16,039 nucleotides of DNA from Candidatus Ancillula trichonymphae ImTpAt (GCA_000485475.1 AXYY01000022.1:1-16039), one strand, 5' to 3'. Numbered from the stretch's first letter, positions 1 through 7,671 are shown. Numbers and translations are program-made. The notes: generated by a model not told the origin, from the letters alone.

Positions 1-885
1 GGGAAGATTCGCATGGACTGTTCTAGTTCATATTCTATGCAGGGGGTTGTTGATCGCTTCATAAATGGAGCAACGTTCGACATTCAAACTGGCAACGATG
101 CTGATTCAGATCGGCACGGAATTGTTCTGCGCAATATGATGTCCAGGGCGACGAAAGCGCCTAGCATTGATCCACATGGTGAGTATATTCCAGGGCTCAT
201 GAACCCGAACCACTTCTTGTTAGTGTGCATCAACTACTTATATTCCGGTGCTAGACCAAACTGGGCGCGCAGTGTCAAGATTGGCAAAACTCTGGTCTCT
301 TCAGGGCTAATTGATAAAGTCGCACACTCAGTTGGTGCTGATAAACTGGTGGAAGTTCCCGTTGGATTCAAGTGGTTTGTGCCTGGCCTGATAAATGGAG
401 AACTGGGTTTCGGAGGCGAAGAGTCATCAGGAGCAAGTTTTCTGCGTCTTGACGGCAAGGTGTGGACAACTGATAAAGACGGCCCTATTATGAATCTACT
501 AGCGAGTGAAATTATTGCAACAACTGGTAAAAATCCAGCAGAGCACTACCGTGAACTGGTTGAAAAATACGGTCAAAATTGGTATAAACGAGTTGATGCA
601 GTTGCAACACTTGCACAAAAGAACAAGCTGAAAAACTTATCGCCCGAGCAAGTGACCGCACAAGACTTAGCAGGTGATGTAATTTTGAGCAAGCTCACGA
701 AAGCACCAGGAAATGATGCTCCAATTGGTGGCTTGAAAGTTGTCACGCAGAATGCTTGGTTCGCATGCCGCCCTAGCGGAACTGAGGATGTTTACAAAAT
801 CTACGCTGAAAGTTTTACAAGTGAAGAACATCTTGAAGAAGTGCTTAAACAGGCTGAAGAAGTGGTGGGAGATGCTATTTCATGA
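1..885 (+). CDS. pgm: Phosphoglucomutase (alpha-D-glucose phosphate-specific), C-terminal part
   Basis: Interconverts glucose 1-phosphate and glucose 6-phosphate in the cytoplasm, linking glycogen and nucleotide-sugar metabolism to glycolysis. The frame is open from base 1, so the gene starts before the window. About 294 residues are present, against roughly 550 for the family. Numbered from the first visible Met (base 13), the metal-binding loop DADSDR is at residues 29-34, the sugar-binding loop GEESSGA at about 135-141, and the phosphate-binding motif RPSGTEDVYK at about 253-262. The catalytic serine region lies upstream and cannot be checked. It ends in TGA at 883-885. No lesion is visible. 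The FHA gene follows 80 nt later on the same strand. The family call is firm; the missing N-terminus is the only gap. Confidence 0.95.
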   Translation, partial: GKIRMDCSSSYSMQGVVDRFINGATFDIQTGNDADSDRHGIVLRNMMSRATKAPSIDPHGEYIPGLMNPNHFLLVCINYLYSGARPNWARSVKIGKTLVSSGLIDKVAHSVGADKLVEVPVGFKWFVPGLINGELGFGGEESSGASFLRLDGKVWTTDKDGPIMNLLASEIIATTGKNPAEHYRELVEKYGQNWYKRVDAVATLAQKNKLKNLSPEQVTAQDLAGDVILSKLTKAPGNDAPIGGLKVVTQNAWFACRPSGTEDVYKIYAESFTSEEHLEEVLKQAEEVVGDAIS

Positions 886-965
886 TGAGTGTGCGGAAGT
901 TGACAAAATGATTCTAGTAGAGTAAGTAGTAGGACAAGTTAAAAAAGGGATAGGAGAAAAGGGTA

Positions 966-1313
966 ATGTATCAGTTAACGTTTCAAAATGGTCAAGTGTT
1001 CAGTGTCGACGGATTCTGCTTAATCGGGCGCGATCCAGAAGACGTAAACGTCGTTGGGGGTGCCAAACTTCTAGTTGTCGATGACAGTACAAAAACGGTA
1101 TCGAAAACTCATGCTGCACTGGTAGTTACTGGAGACGGTAAGCTTATGATCGAGGACCTGGAGTCGACGAACGGTACTTTTGTTACAGGCGGAGAGAAGT
1201 TCGAGAAGCAGGTCACAAATGGCGACCCAGTTGAGATTCACGAGAACGAGCGTGTGCGACTTGGAGATGTATATTTTGACATCACCAAAGTTACCAATCA
1301 GGAAGAAGTATAA
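966..1313 (+). CDS. Small stand-alone FHA-domain protein
   Basis: A 115-residue protein that is essentially one forkhead-associated domain, a fold that binds phosphothreonine peptides and commonly works with Ser/Thr kinases in actinobacteria. The FHA signatures are in order: GR at residues 21-22, SKTH at 46-49 (the usual SRxH with Lys for Arg) and NG at 69-70 in STNGTF. There is no signal peptide or membrane segment, so it is cytoplasmic. The start is supported by AGGAG shortly upstream of ATG 966. A TTGACA lies at 900-905, but its matching -10 is poor, so readthrough from pgm is as likely. The partner kinase is not in the window. It lacks the extra N-terminal tail of GarA/OdhI proteins, so I do not assign that role. 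Confidence 0.85.
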   Translation: MYQLTFQNGQVFSVDGFCLIGRDPEDVNVVGGAKLLVVDDSTKTVSKTHAALVVTGDGKLMIEDLESTNGTFVTGGEKFEKQVTNGDPVEIHENERVRLGDVYFDITKVTNQEEV

Positions 1314-1333
1314 AACTGGTAGAAAATTCTATA

Positions 1334-1359
1334 GCTTCGGCGAAATACTCGCCAGAAGC
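1334..1359. terminator. Hairpin between convergent genes, possible bidirectional terminator
   Basis: The arm GCTTCGGCGA (1334-1343) pairs with TCGCCAGAAGC (1349-1359), with one bulged A and a 5-nt loop. It lies just after the FHA stop on the plus strand and 2 nt after a minus-strand stop codon (1364-1362). T-runs are short on both sides, so termination efficiency is uncertain. Confidence 0.5.
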
Positions 1360-1361
1360 GT

Positions 1362-1674
1362 TTATGCTACCGTTGACAATTCTTCTACAAAATGCAACAA
1401 TCCAGTTGCCACCCCGATGATCCAGGTGTACGCATCCATCTCAACAACACTAGGCGGCGGACTGCCGCGGCCCGTGCTGTGATCTGAACCTTTGCACACA
1501 CTGGATGGCGGAACGCGTACCTCAACGCTCTTATCAGCGGCCGCACTCTCTAGCTCCTGCAGCAAGTGCTACATCTTCCGGATTTTGCACGGACAACACC
1601 CGCATGACGACGGCGTCAACTCCATCATCATGCATAATCTTGCGCTGTTTCACTCTATCTAGTGGTTAATTTCT
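1362..1674 (-). pseudogene. glnD: Probable remnant of glnD (PII uridylyl/adenylyltransferase), mostly deleted
   Basis: This stretch has no intact gene. Reading the minus strand downstream of glnB gives scraps in different frames. One contains DDGVDAVVMRV and stops at a TGA. Another reads VVEMDAYTW followed by GLLHFVEELSTV and stops at 1364-1362, just before a hairpin. These resemble the end of one ACT domain and the beginning of the next in GlnD, where a VVEV(R/D)..DRPGLLH pattern is typical. Known context supports it: in Bifidobacterium-type genomes the order is amtB-glnB-glnD on one strand. Nearly all of the roughly 600-900 residue enzyme is absent, including the nucleotidyltransferase and HD domains. 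The assignment rests on weak similarity plus position. Confidence 0.38.
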
Positions 1675-2013
1675 CTAGATTGCTGCAACGCCGTGTTCGC
1701 CAGTACGTACGCGAACGACATCATCAAGTGGCATAATCCAGACCTTTCCGTCACCGATCTTGCCAGTTGAAGCACTACGCGTGATAACCTCAGTGATAAT
1801 AGCAGCATCTGCATCATCACACACAATTTCGAGGCGTACCTTCGGTACTAAATCAACAGCGTACTCTCTACCTCTGTATATTTCCGTGTGCCCTTTTTGC
1901 CGTCCAAAACCTTTCGCTTCAGAAGCGGTCATACCGTGCACACCAGTAAGCTCCAAGTTGCTCTTCACATCATCCAAGCGATGTGGTTGTATAATTGCTG
2001 TAACTAGTTTCAT
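1675..2013 (-). CDS. glnB: Nitrogen regulatory protein P-II
   Basis: A 112-residue PII signal protein, which senses 2-oxoglutarate and ATP/ADP and, in the GlnK-type arrangement next to amtB, gates the ammonium channel. It is full length and collinear with the family. The T-loop contains YRGREY at residues 46-51, with Tyr51, the classical uridylylation/adenylylation site, conserved. The C-terminal signature TGKIGDGK is present, followed by a typical VRVRTGE segment. The start ATG (2013-2011) is preceded by AAGGAG, which overlaps the amtB TAA stop at 2025-2023, so the two genes are almost certainly co-transcribed and translationally coupled. glnB or glnK naming is equally defensible; linkage to amtB favours a GlnK role. 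Confidence 0.95.
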   Translation of the reverse strand: MKLVTAIIQPHRLDDVKSNLELTGVHGMTASEAKGFGRQKGHTEIYRGREYAVDLVPKVRLEIVCDDADAAIITEVITRSASTGKIGDGKVWIMPLDDVVRVRTGEHGVAAI

Positions 2014-2022
2014 ATTCTCTCC

Positions 2023-3402
2023 TTATTTTCCTAGCCCTGACGATGCAACGAAGTCGTAAGCAGTCTCACCATGATTTGCATAGTCAATTCCTAGAATCTC
2101 TTCCTCTTCAGTAACTCTCCAACCAATTGTCTTCTCAAGTGCAAACGTGATGATCGTGGTAATAACACCAGAGTAGATAATCGCAATGAGCGCAATGAGC
2201 ACCTGTATAATCAGCTGTTTAGGGCCACCGTCGTTGAACATTCCTGTCTCCGTTGCGAAAAACCCAATTAGAATGGTTCCCACTAGTCCGCCAACAAAGT
2301 GGACACCAACAACATCTAGTGAGTCGTCGTAGTTGAAACGTAATTTCAGCCCAACCGCCAAGCAGCACAAAGCACCTGCGATAAGGCCCAGTAGAATTGC
2401 AAAACCAGGGCTGACAACATCTGCTGCGGGCGTAATCGCGACTAGACCGGCAACTATTCCAGATGCCGCACCAAGCGAAGTGAACTTACCATCACGAATG
2501 CGCTCAGTTATCAGCCAGCCGAGTGCCGCAGCTCCAGTTGCTGCTGATGTTGAAATCCACGCATAACCCGCACCATCATTTGCTGCAAATGTGGAACCAG
2601 CGTTGAAACCGAACCAGCCAAACCACAGCAAGAACGCTCCAAGCATGACAAACGGCAGATTGTGCGGCCGCATTGTCTCCTTTTTGAATCCACTACGCTT
2701 ACCGATGATCAGTGTTGTGACAAGTGCAGCAATTCCCGCATTGATATGAACAACGGTTCCTCCTGCGAAGTCGTGTGGAATAACATTTGCATTCCACTTG
2801 CCCCTTTCTCCTGTGTTACCACCAAATATAAACGAGGACACTGAATTTTCTTCACCTGAGAGAAGTCCACCGCCCCAGACCATGTGCGCCATTGGTGCGT
2901 AAACAAAAGTAACCCAAAGAGTAACGAAAATGAGCCATGTTGAGAACTTAACGCGCTCCGCAATTGCACCAGAAATCAGGGCAACAGCAATTACTGCGAA
3001 CGTCAGCTGAAACACAACGTCAATCGTCCCTGCGTAACTTTCCGGATGCAAACCTGCGCCTGGAACAACCCCAAACACTCCGTCATGAGACTCCACTATG
3101 CTGTTCAGCAAGAAATTCTCAAATGGATCACTAAACAGTCCGATGTAGTCCTCAGTACCGAACGCCATTGAATAACCCCACAGTGGCCAAATAACTGACA
3201 CCACAATCATCGCCCCTGCAGAAAGCATCAACATGTTCAAAATGGACTTGCTGCGACACATACCGCCGTAGAAGAACGCTACTGCTGGTGTCATGAGCAA
3301 GACAAAAGACGCCGCAGTTAACATCCAAGCGCCATTTCCAGCCAAGAAACCAGTTTGCGCTGTTATATCAGCTGCCAGTAGAATATGCCCAGAATCTATC
3401 AT
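2023..3402 (-). CDS. amtB: Ammonium transporter (Amt/Rh family)
   Basis: A 459-residue polytopic membrane protein with about eleven hydrophobic segments that conducts ammonium/ammonia across the cytoplasmic membrane. The family signature DFAGGTVVHINAG is at residues 211-223, giving the first pore histidine (His219). The second pore histidine is His368 in GVHFVGG. The motif GWFGFNAGS (about 262-270) and the Phe-containing FQLTFA segment (131-136) fit the recruitment and gate region. The N-terminal stretch is short and does not look like the cleaved signal peptide of E. coli AmtB. The start is supported by GAGGAG a few bases upstream. It is the first full-size gene of the amtB-glnB operon and probably controlled by nitrogen status; no regulator site can be named. 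No lesions are seen. Confidence 0.96.
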   Translation of the reverse strand: MIDSGHILLAADITAQTGFLAGNGAWMLTAASFVLLMTPAVAFFYGGMCRSKSILNMLMLSAGAMIVVSVIWPLWGYSMAFGTEDYIGLFSDPFENFLLNSIVESHDGVFGVVPGAGLHPESYAGTIDVVFQLTFAVIAVALISGAIAERVKFSTWLIFVTLWVTFVYAPMAHMVWGGGLLSGEENSVSSFIFGGNTGERGKWNANVIPHDFAGGTVVHINAGIAALVTTLIIGKRSGFKKETMRPHNLPFVMLGAFLLWFGWFGFNAGSTFAANDGAGYAWISTSAATGAAALGWLITERIRDGKFTSLGAASGIVAGLVAITPAADVVSPGFAILLGLIAGALCCLAVGLKLRFNYDDSLDVVGVHFVGGLVGTILIGFFATETGMFNDGGPKQLIIQVLIALIAIIYSGVITTIITFALEKTIGWRVTEEEEILGIDYANHGETAYDFVASSGLGK

Positions 3403-3434
3403 ATCGTACTCCTCATTTTCATTTTAGTTGACAT
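3399..3434 (-). CDS. Putative 11-codon leader ORF overlapping the amtB start
   Basis: ATG at 3434 is preceded by a perfect AAGGAGG (3446-3440) with 5-nt spacing. This is a better ribosome site than that of amtB itself. The ORF encodes MSTKMKMRSTI and its TGA (3401-3399) overlaps the amtB ATG (3402-3400) as ATGA. This geometry suggests translational coupling. Whether it is translated is unknown, and no regulatory codon run (for example repeated Gln) is evident. Confidence 0.45.
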   Translation of the reverse strand: MSTKMKMRSTI

Positions 3435-3464
3435 TAAAACCTCCTTATACTCAACCCCGCAAAC

Positions 3465-3473
3465 ATTATAACA
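3465..3473 (-). promoter_or_regulatory. Extended -10 promoter for amtB-glnB
   Basis: On the minus strand the sequence reads TGTTATAAT, a perfect TGN-TATAAT extended -10. No good -35 sits at the usual distance. The predicted start near 3458 would give a leader of about 55 nt that includes the 11-codon ORF. Confidence 0.6.
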
Positions 3474-3494
3474 TGGATGAATATTAAGTTTGTG

Positions 3495-3530
3495 TTAAGC
3501 CGGTAACTTTGCGTCGTACACACGGCTTTA
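3495..3530. promoter_or_regulatory. Inverted repeat between the amtB and asd promoters
   Basis: TTAAGCCG (3495-3502) and CGGCTTTA (3523-3530) form arms matching at 7 of 8 positions across a 20-nt spacer, midway between the divergent promoters. It could be an operator for either direction or a chance match. I recognise no named nitrogen-regulator box. Confidence 0.3.
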
Positions 3531-3564
3531 GTGAATATTTATACAATATCTACGCAAAGAAAAG

Positions 3565-3594
3565 TTGTACGATTTATAACCGCTATGGTATAAT
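3565..3594 (+). promoter_or_regulatory. Extended -10 promoter of the asd operon, leaderless geometry
   Basis: TGG-TATAAT at 3586-3594 is a perfect extended -10. A weak -35 (TTGTAC, 3565-3570) sits 18 nt upstream. Transcription would start about 7 nt after the -10, at or next to base 3601, which is the first base of the asd GTG. No Shine-Dalgarno sequence lies between them. Confidence 0.65.
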
Positions 3595-3600
3595 GTCCCG

Positions 3601-4857
3601 GTGAAACGAATTAACTTAGCTATTTGTGGTGCCACAGGACAAGTGGGACAAGTTATGTTGGACATTTTGAAAGACAGAGATTTTCCAATTTCTACACTTC
3701 GGCTGTTTGCGTCAAGCAGATCAGAAGGTAAGCAGATCCAGTTTAGTAATTCGCACTTTTCCGGCACAGTCAGCGTTGAGGACATGGACAAACAGACACC
3801 TGAGGCGCTTAGGAGAATTGATGTTGCGATATTTTCTGCGGGCGGTAGCGCCTCCAAAAAGTACGCACCAGTGTTTGCTAGAGCAGGCATAATCGTGATT
3901 GATAACTCATCTGCGTGGCGAAAGGATCCAGAAGTTCCGTTGGTGGTTAGTGAAGTTAATCCGCGGGATCTTGGGCTGTTATTTGATGGTGCGGGTTATA
4001 GCAAGAGCCGCAGTGACGAACTCGCCGGACTAAAACAGAAACGGTTAGTTGCGAACCCCAACTGTACAACTATGGTTGCTATGCCAGTTCTCAGTCCACT
4101 ACACCGCCAAAAACAACTGCTACGGTTAGTCATCAGCACATATCAGGCAGTTTCAGGAATGGGTGTTGTGGGAGTTAATGAGTTGTGTGAATCCACTGAG
4201 CACATAATTGAGCAAGATGCACGAAAATTGACAACGAATGTGCAGGCGGTTGATTTTTTGAACCCCGTCAAGTTTTCTACAACAATTGCATTTAATGTGA
4301 TACCGTATGCAGGAAATCTGGTTGATGACGGCAAACTGGAGACGGACGAAGAACAGAAGTTACGCTTCGAGTCCAGAAAGATTCTGCACGCTGCGAATCT
4401 GCGAGTTGAAGGAACGTGCGTGCGCGTCCCCGTGTTCACTGGACATTCGCTCTCTATTGCTGCGGAATTTGCTAGTGACATTACGCCCCAGGAAGCAACT
4501 GAAATTCTGAAGTCTGCTGAAGGTGTTGAGGTTTTAGGAAGTGCTGATGTGAGTCAGGTTGCTCGTTCACTTGAGGCCAAAGTTGGCAGCGGCGTTGAAA
4601 CGAGCAGTGAAGGAGCACGAGCTGGTTGTGAGGTTGCAGGAGTTCCAACTCCGCAGTTGTCCACGGACAAGAACCCCAGTTTCGTTGGCAGAATTCGTCA
4701 GGACTACTCACTAGAGGGTGCAGATCCGGAGTTGAACCCAACTACTGGTAAGCTCAACAAAAAGGGCTTGAAGTTGTTTGTCTGCGGTGACAATTTACGA
4801 AAAGGGGCAGCTTTGAACACAATTCAAATTGCCGAACTACTTATCGAGAGGTTGTAG
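3601..4857 (+). CDS. asd: Aspartate-semialdehyde dehydrogenase
   Basis: Reduces aspartyl phosphate to aspartate semialdehyde with NADPH, feeding lysine/diaminopimelate, threonine and methionine synthesis. The N-terminal Rossmann loop GATGQVGQ is at residues 10-17. The catalytic cysteine is Cys155 in ANPNCTT. YQAVSG and GMGVVGVNEL follow, and the substrate-binding RVPVFTGHS holds Arg275 and His282. The C-terminal GDNLRKGAALNTIQIAELL segment is canonical. At 418 residues it is longer than the usual 340-370. Extra material appears around residues 128-145, 322-345 and 370-389, in places where relatives have short loops. GTG 3601 is chosen because homologues begin at this point and an extended -10 sits just upstream; there is no ribosome binding site. 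It is the first gene of a tight three-gene operon, with one base between its stop and the next ATG. Confidence 0.95.
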   Translation: MKRINLAICGATGQVGQVMLDILKDRDFPISTLRLFASSRSEGKQIQFSNSHFSGTVSVEDMDKQTPEALRRIDVAIFSAGGSASKKYAPVFARAGIIVIDNSSAWRKDPEVPLVVSEVNPRDLGLLFDGAGYSKSRSDELAGLKQKRLVANPNCTTMVAMPVLSPLHRQKQLLRLVISTYQAVSGMGVVGVNELCESTEHIIEQDARKLTTNVQAVDFLNPVKFSTTIAFNVIPYAGNLVDDGKLETDEEQKLRFESRKILHAANLRVEGTCVRVPVFTGHSLSIAAEFASDITPQEATEILKSAEGVEVLGSADVSQVARSLEAKVGSGVETSSEGARAGCEVAGVPTPQLSTDKNPSFVGRIRQDYSLEGADPELNPTTGKLNKKGLKLFVCGDNLRKGAALNTIQIAELLIERL

Positions 4858-4884
4858 TATGATAAAAAGTAGTATGATAAAAAC
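4855..4884 (+). repeat. 15-nt tandem duplication spanning the DAHP synthase start codon
   Basis: TAGTATGATAAAAAG (4855-4869) is followed directly by TAGTATGATAAAAAC (4870-4884), identical at 14 of 15 positions. It duplicates the asd stop triplet and the ATG, so DAHP synthase has two in-frame start codons (4859 and 4874) five codons apart. Confidence 0.85.
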
Positions 4885-5947
4885 ATCTGATTTACGAATC
4901 CGCGCACTAACTAAAATTCTTCCGCCAAAGGAACTGTTAGATAGATTTTCAATAACCGACAAGCATGCTAAATTTATCTTGCAGAATAAGTCTGAAATTG
5001 CTGACATTTTGAACGGAAAAGATGATAGACTCTTTTGTGTTATTGGGCCTTGCTCAATTCATGACTCAAAAGCGGCAATTGATTACGCAAATCTTCTAGC
5101 AAAAAAGGCAAAAGAGCACGAGGGTGAGTTGTTGATAATTATGCGTGTTTACTTTGAAAAACCTAGAACTACTCTGGGCTGGAAAGGTATGATCAACGAC
5201 CCTGATATTAACGGCACCTACAATATGGATAAGGGGCTACTAACTGCGCGGAAAGTCCTACTAGATGTTTTGGATGCGGGCATCGGTATTGGCACTGAGT
5301 TTTTGGATCCGATTTCGCCGCAGTACACAACTGATACAGTTTCGTGGGGGGCAATTGGTGCACGAACAACTGAGAGCCAAGTCCACAGGCAGTTGGTTTC
5401 TGGACTCTCCATGCCAGTTGGCTTCAAGAATACCACTTCTGGCAGTATTCAGGCGGCGATCGATGCGTGTGTCTGCGCGAGCGTCACGCACACTTTCTTG
5501 AGCGTTGACAAACGAGGGCACCTGGTGTGTGCAGAAACTGATGGAAATGACACAACGCATATTATCCTGCGCGGTCAGGAATTTGGACCGAATTACTATC
5601 CGGAGTTCGTACGAGAAGCACTTTCTCTAGCGAACTTGACCTCAGCGCCTAGATCTGCTCGGTTCGGCGTGGTCATCGATGCAGCACATGGAAATTCCGG
5701 GAAGAACGAGATTAAACAGGTGCAAGTTCTTGATTCAATTGCTGAACGAATTGCTGGTGGAGAAAAAGGAATCACCGGAATTATGATGGAGAGCTTCATC
5801 AAATCTGGAACTCAAAAGGCCGCACCACAACAGATGCTGATTTATGGCAAGTCAATAACTGATCCGTGCATAGACTGGAACACAACTGCTAGAATTACTG
5901 ATACACTTGCGGACGCAATTAAGAGTAGGAGAAGTAGGACTGAGTAA
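4859..5947 (+). CDS. aroG: 3-deoxy-7-phosphoheptulonate (DAHP) synthase, type I
   Basis: Condenses phosphoenolpyruvate and erythrose 4-phosphate, the committed step of the shikimate pathway, in the cytoplasm. The 362-residue length matches AroF/G/H enzymes. GPCSIHD at residues 63-69 holds the metal-ligand cysteine. RVYFEKPRTT, GTEFLDPISPQY, SWGAIGARTTESQVHR, DAAHGNSGKN, MMESF and YGKSITDPC follow in the expected order. ATG 4859 is preferred because GAGAGG (4846-4851) lies 7 nt before it; ATG 4874 is a possible alternative. An in-frame start at 4829 would lie inside asd and is not needed. It ends TAA, overlapping the next ATG by one base. The feedback class (Phe, Tyr or Trp) cannot be read from the sequence, so aroF is an equally fair name. 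Confidence 0.95.
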   Translation: MIKSSMIKTSDLRIRALTKILPPKELLDRFSITDKHAKFILQNKSEIADILNGKDDRLFCVIGPCSIHDSKAAIDYANLLAKKAKEHEGELLIIMRVYFEKPRTTLGWKGMINDPDINGTYNMDKGLLTARKVLLDVLDAGIGIGTEFLDPISPQYTTDTVSWGAIGARTTESQVHRQLVSGLSMPVGFKNTTSGSIQAAIDACVCASVTHTFLSVDKRGHLVCAETDGNDTTHIILRGQEFGPNYYPEFVREALSLANLTSAPRSARFGVVIDAAHGNSGKNEIKQVQVLDSIAERIAGGEKGITGIMMESFIKSGTQKAAPQQMLIYGKSITDPCIDWNTTARITDTLADAIKSRRSRTE

Positions 5948-7590
5948 TGGATATTCAGACAATTCCAGAACTTCTGGATTACAGATTGTCATTCGATTTA
6001 GATGAAGTTCTTTTTGAATATAAAGTTCCTCCACACGCGCATTTGCACATGACCCCCGGGAAGTGGCACAGTTTGACGACTTACAGGTTCGGACTTGAAG
6101 TCAAGGCTATTGCTAACTTCTTGCTTAGTTTGGGCATGAAGAAGGGCGATAAACTAGTGATTTTGGCACGCAGTACATATGAAACCATCTTGATAGATTT
6201 TGCTGCACAGTTGGTCGGAATTGTGGTTGCACCAGTTACTGAAACGGCTTCAAAACACCAGTTGTTGCGTATACTTGAAGATTTGAGTGCACCAGTTGCA
6301 TATGCCTTCAACCCGCATTACGCGAAGAATTTGAAAGACTTGAAAGAGGACGGTTATCCGCTGAATATAATTACTGCGGCTGATTTGCATTCAGCAGTTG
6401 AAAATACGAAGAAGGGCGACGTTCTGGACATCGACTTCAACAAGTATAAACCTGCACCTGATGATATTTCTTCAATTGTTTACACATCTGGAGTTGATGG
6501 TATGCAGTTAGGTTGTCCGATTACGCACAAGGATCTAGTTGAAAATGTCATCAACAGTTTCAATTTCTTCAACTCTGCTAGGACATTTGTTCCTAAGAGG
6601 TACCTGAATTTTCTGTCGCTCGCACACATAGTTCCGCGCATTTTTATCTACGCATGCATTTATGGAAACATTGAGATTGGGATTACACCAGGAATTCGGG
6701 AAACCTTCAAGGATATGCAGCACTTTAACCCCAATTTCGCGTTAGTAGTTCCAAAAGTTTACGATTCTTGGTATCGCGAAATTGTAGACTTAGCACCAAG
6801 TAAAAAAATTAGTAAGTGGTTATATAATCGCGCAATAGCTTCTGCGAGAAAAGAAATGGCAAGAGAAAAGTTCGCGAAGAAAATTCGTAGTCTTTTTGGA
6901 GGAGAACTCTGCGTGACTTTTTCTACTGGACAAAAACCTGATGTTGAATTGTTGAAATTCTTCACTAATTTGGGGATTGGTGCGTATGACTGCTACGGTT
7001 TAACGGAAGTTGGCGGAATCGTCTCCATGAACTTGCCGTATGCTAATAAATTCAAAACTGCCGGGCGAGTAATTCCTGGTAAAACTGTTGAAATAACAGA
7101 AAAAAACGAAATCGTTGTTTCTTCCATTCGAACTGGAGATCTCGGTGAAATTGATGAAGATGGTTACCTTACTCTCAAAGGTCGAATGCGTGAGATAATC
7201 ATTACTTCTTCGGGTAGAAATGTCACTCCAGAGCCCATGCAGCAGTCGCTCGCTTCAGACCCCATCATTGAGAACGCACTAGTTATTGGTGAAGGTCGGC
7301 CATACATCTCGGCAATTATATCTATTGATCGTATACATGCGGAAAAACTGCTCAGTGACTGTAATTTGGACTTCAACTCTTGGGAGGCAAAGGTTTTAAT
7401 TGACAAGTTTGTGCAGAAAGCTGTAAATCGGACGAATCATTTGGTTGCACGAGACGAGCAGATAAAACGCTACATAATTCTTGAAGATGGGTTTTCTCAT
7501 GATGATGAACTTATCTCGAGCTCGAACAAGCTGCGCAGAAATCAGGTTGTTCAGAAATACAAAGACCTAATTGACAGCCAGCTGTATTAA
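5947..7590 (+). CDS. AMP-binding acyl-CoA synthetase-like protein (long-chain fatty-acid ligase family)
   Basis: A 547-residue member of the ANL adenylating superfamily, closest in layout to FadD-type long-chain acyl-CoA ligases, which adenylate a fatty acid and load it on CoA. Family motifs are YGLTE at residues 350-354, TGDLGEIDEDG at 396-406, and GRMRE at 412-416 followed by SSGRNVTPEP. The end reads SSNKLRRN with a lysine near the usual catalytic position. The P-loop motif normally close to TSGTTGxPKG reads TSGVDGMQLG at 180-189, so the Thr pair and the conserved Lys are missing. The frame is intact and the gene overlaps the DAHP synthase stop by one base (TAATG), so it is co-expressed. 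It may be active with reduced ATP handling, or may have another acyl-related role. No membrane segment is obvious. Confidence 0.85.
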   Translation: MDIQTIPELLDYRLSFDLDEVLFEYKVPPHAHLHMTPGKWHSLTTYRFGLEVKAIANFLLSLGMKKGDKLVILARSTYETILIDFAAQLVGIVVAPVTETASKHQLLRILEDLSAPVAYAFNPHYAKNLKDLKEDGYPLNIITAADLHSAVENTKKGDVLDIDFNKYKPAPDDISSIVYTSGVDGMQLGCPITHKDLVENVINSFNFFNSARTFVPKRYLNFLSLAHIVPRIFIYACIYGNIEIGITPGIRETFKDMQHFNPNFALVVPKVYDSWYREIVDLAPSKKISKWLYNRAIASARKEMAREKFAKKIRSLFGGELCVTFSTGQKPDVELLKFFTNLGIGAYDCYGLTEVGGIVSMNLPYANKFKTAGRVIPGKTVEITEKNEIVVSSIRTGDLGEIDEDGYLTLKGRMREIIITSSGRNVTPEPMQQSLASDPIIENALVIGEGRPYISAIISIDRIHAEKLLSDCNLDFNSWEAKVLIDKFVQKAVNRTNHLVARDEQIKRYIILEDGFSHDDELISSSNKLRRNQVVQKYKDLIDSQLY

Positions 7591-7671
7591 AGAATAGAAT
7601 ACTCGCACAAATATATCTAAAACAGTAAATCAACTTGGTGAATACATGTACTTACATTAAAAAGATTTAAG

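Noticed and set aside
1318..1361. Continuing the minus-strand glnD-like reading through 1361-1318 in another frame
   Set aside because: That sequence is the hairpin; its apparent peptide comes from the stem and has no family pattern.
4829..4858. DAHP synthase start at the in-frame codon inside asd
   Set aside because: ATG 4859 has a ribosome site at good distance and gives the family length.
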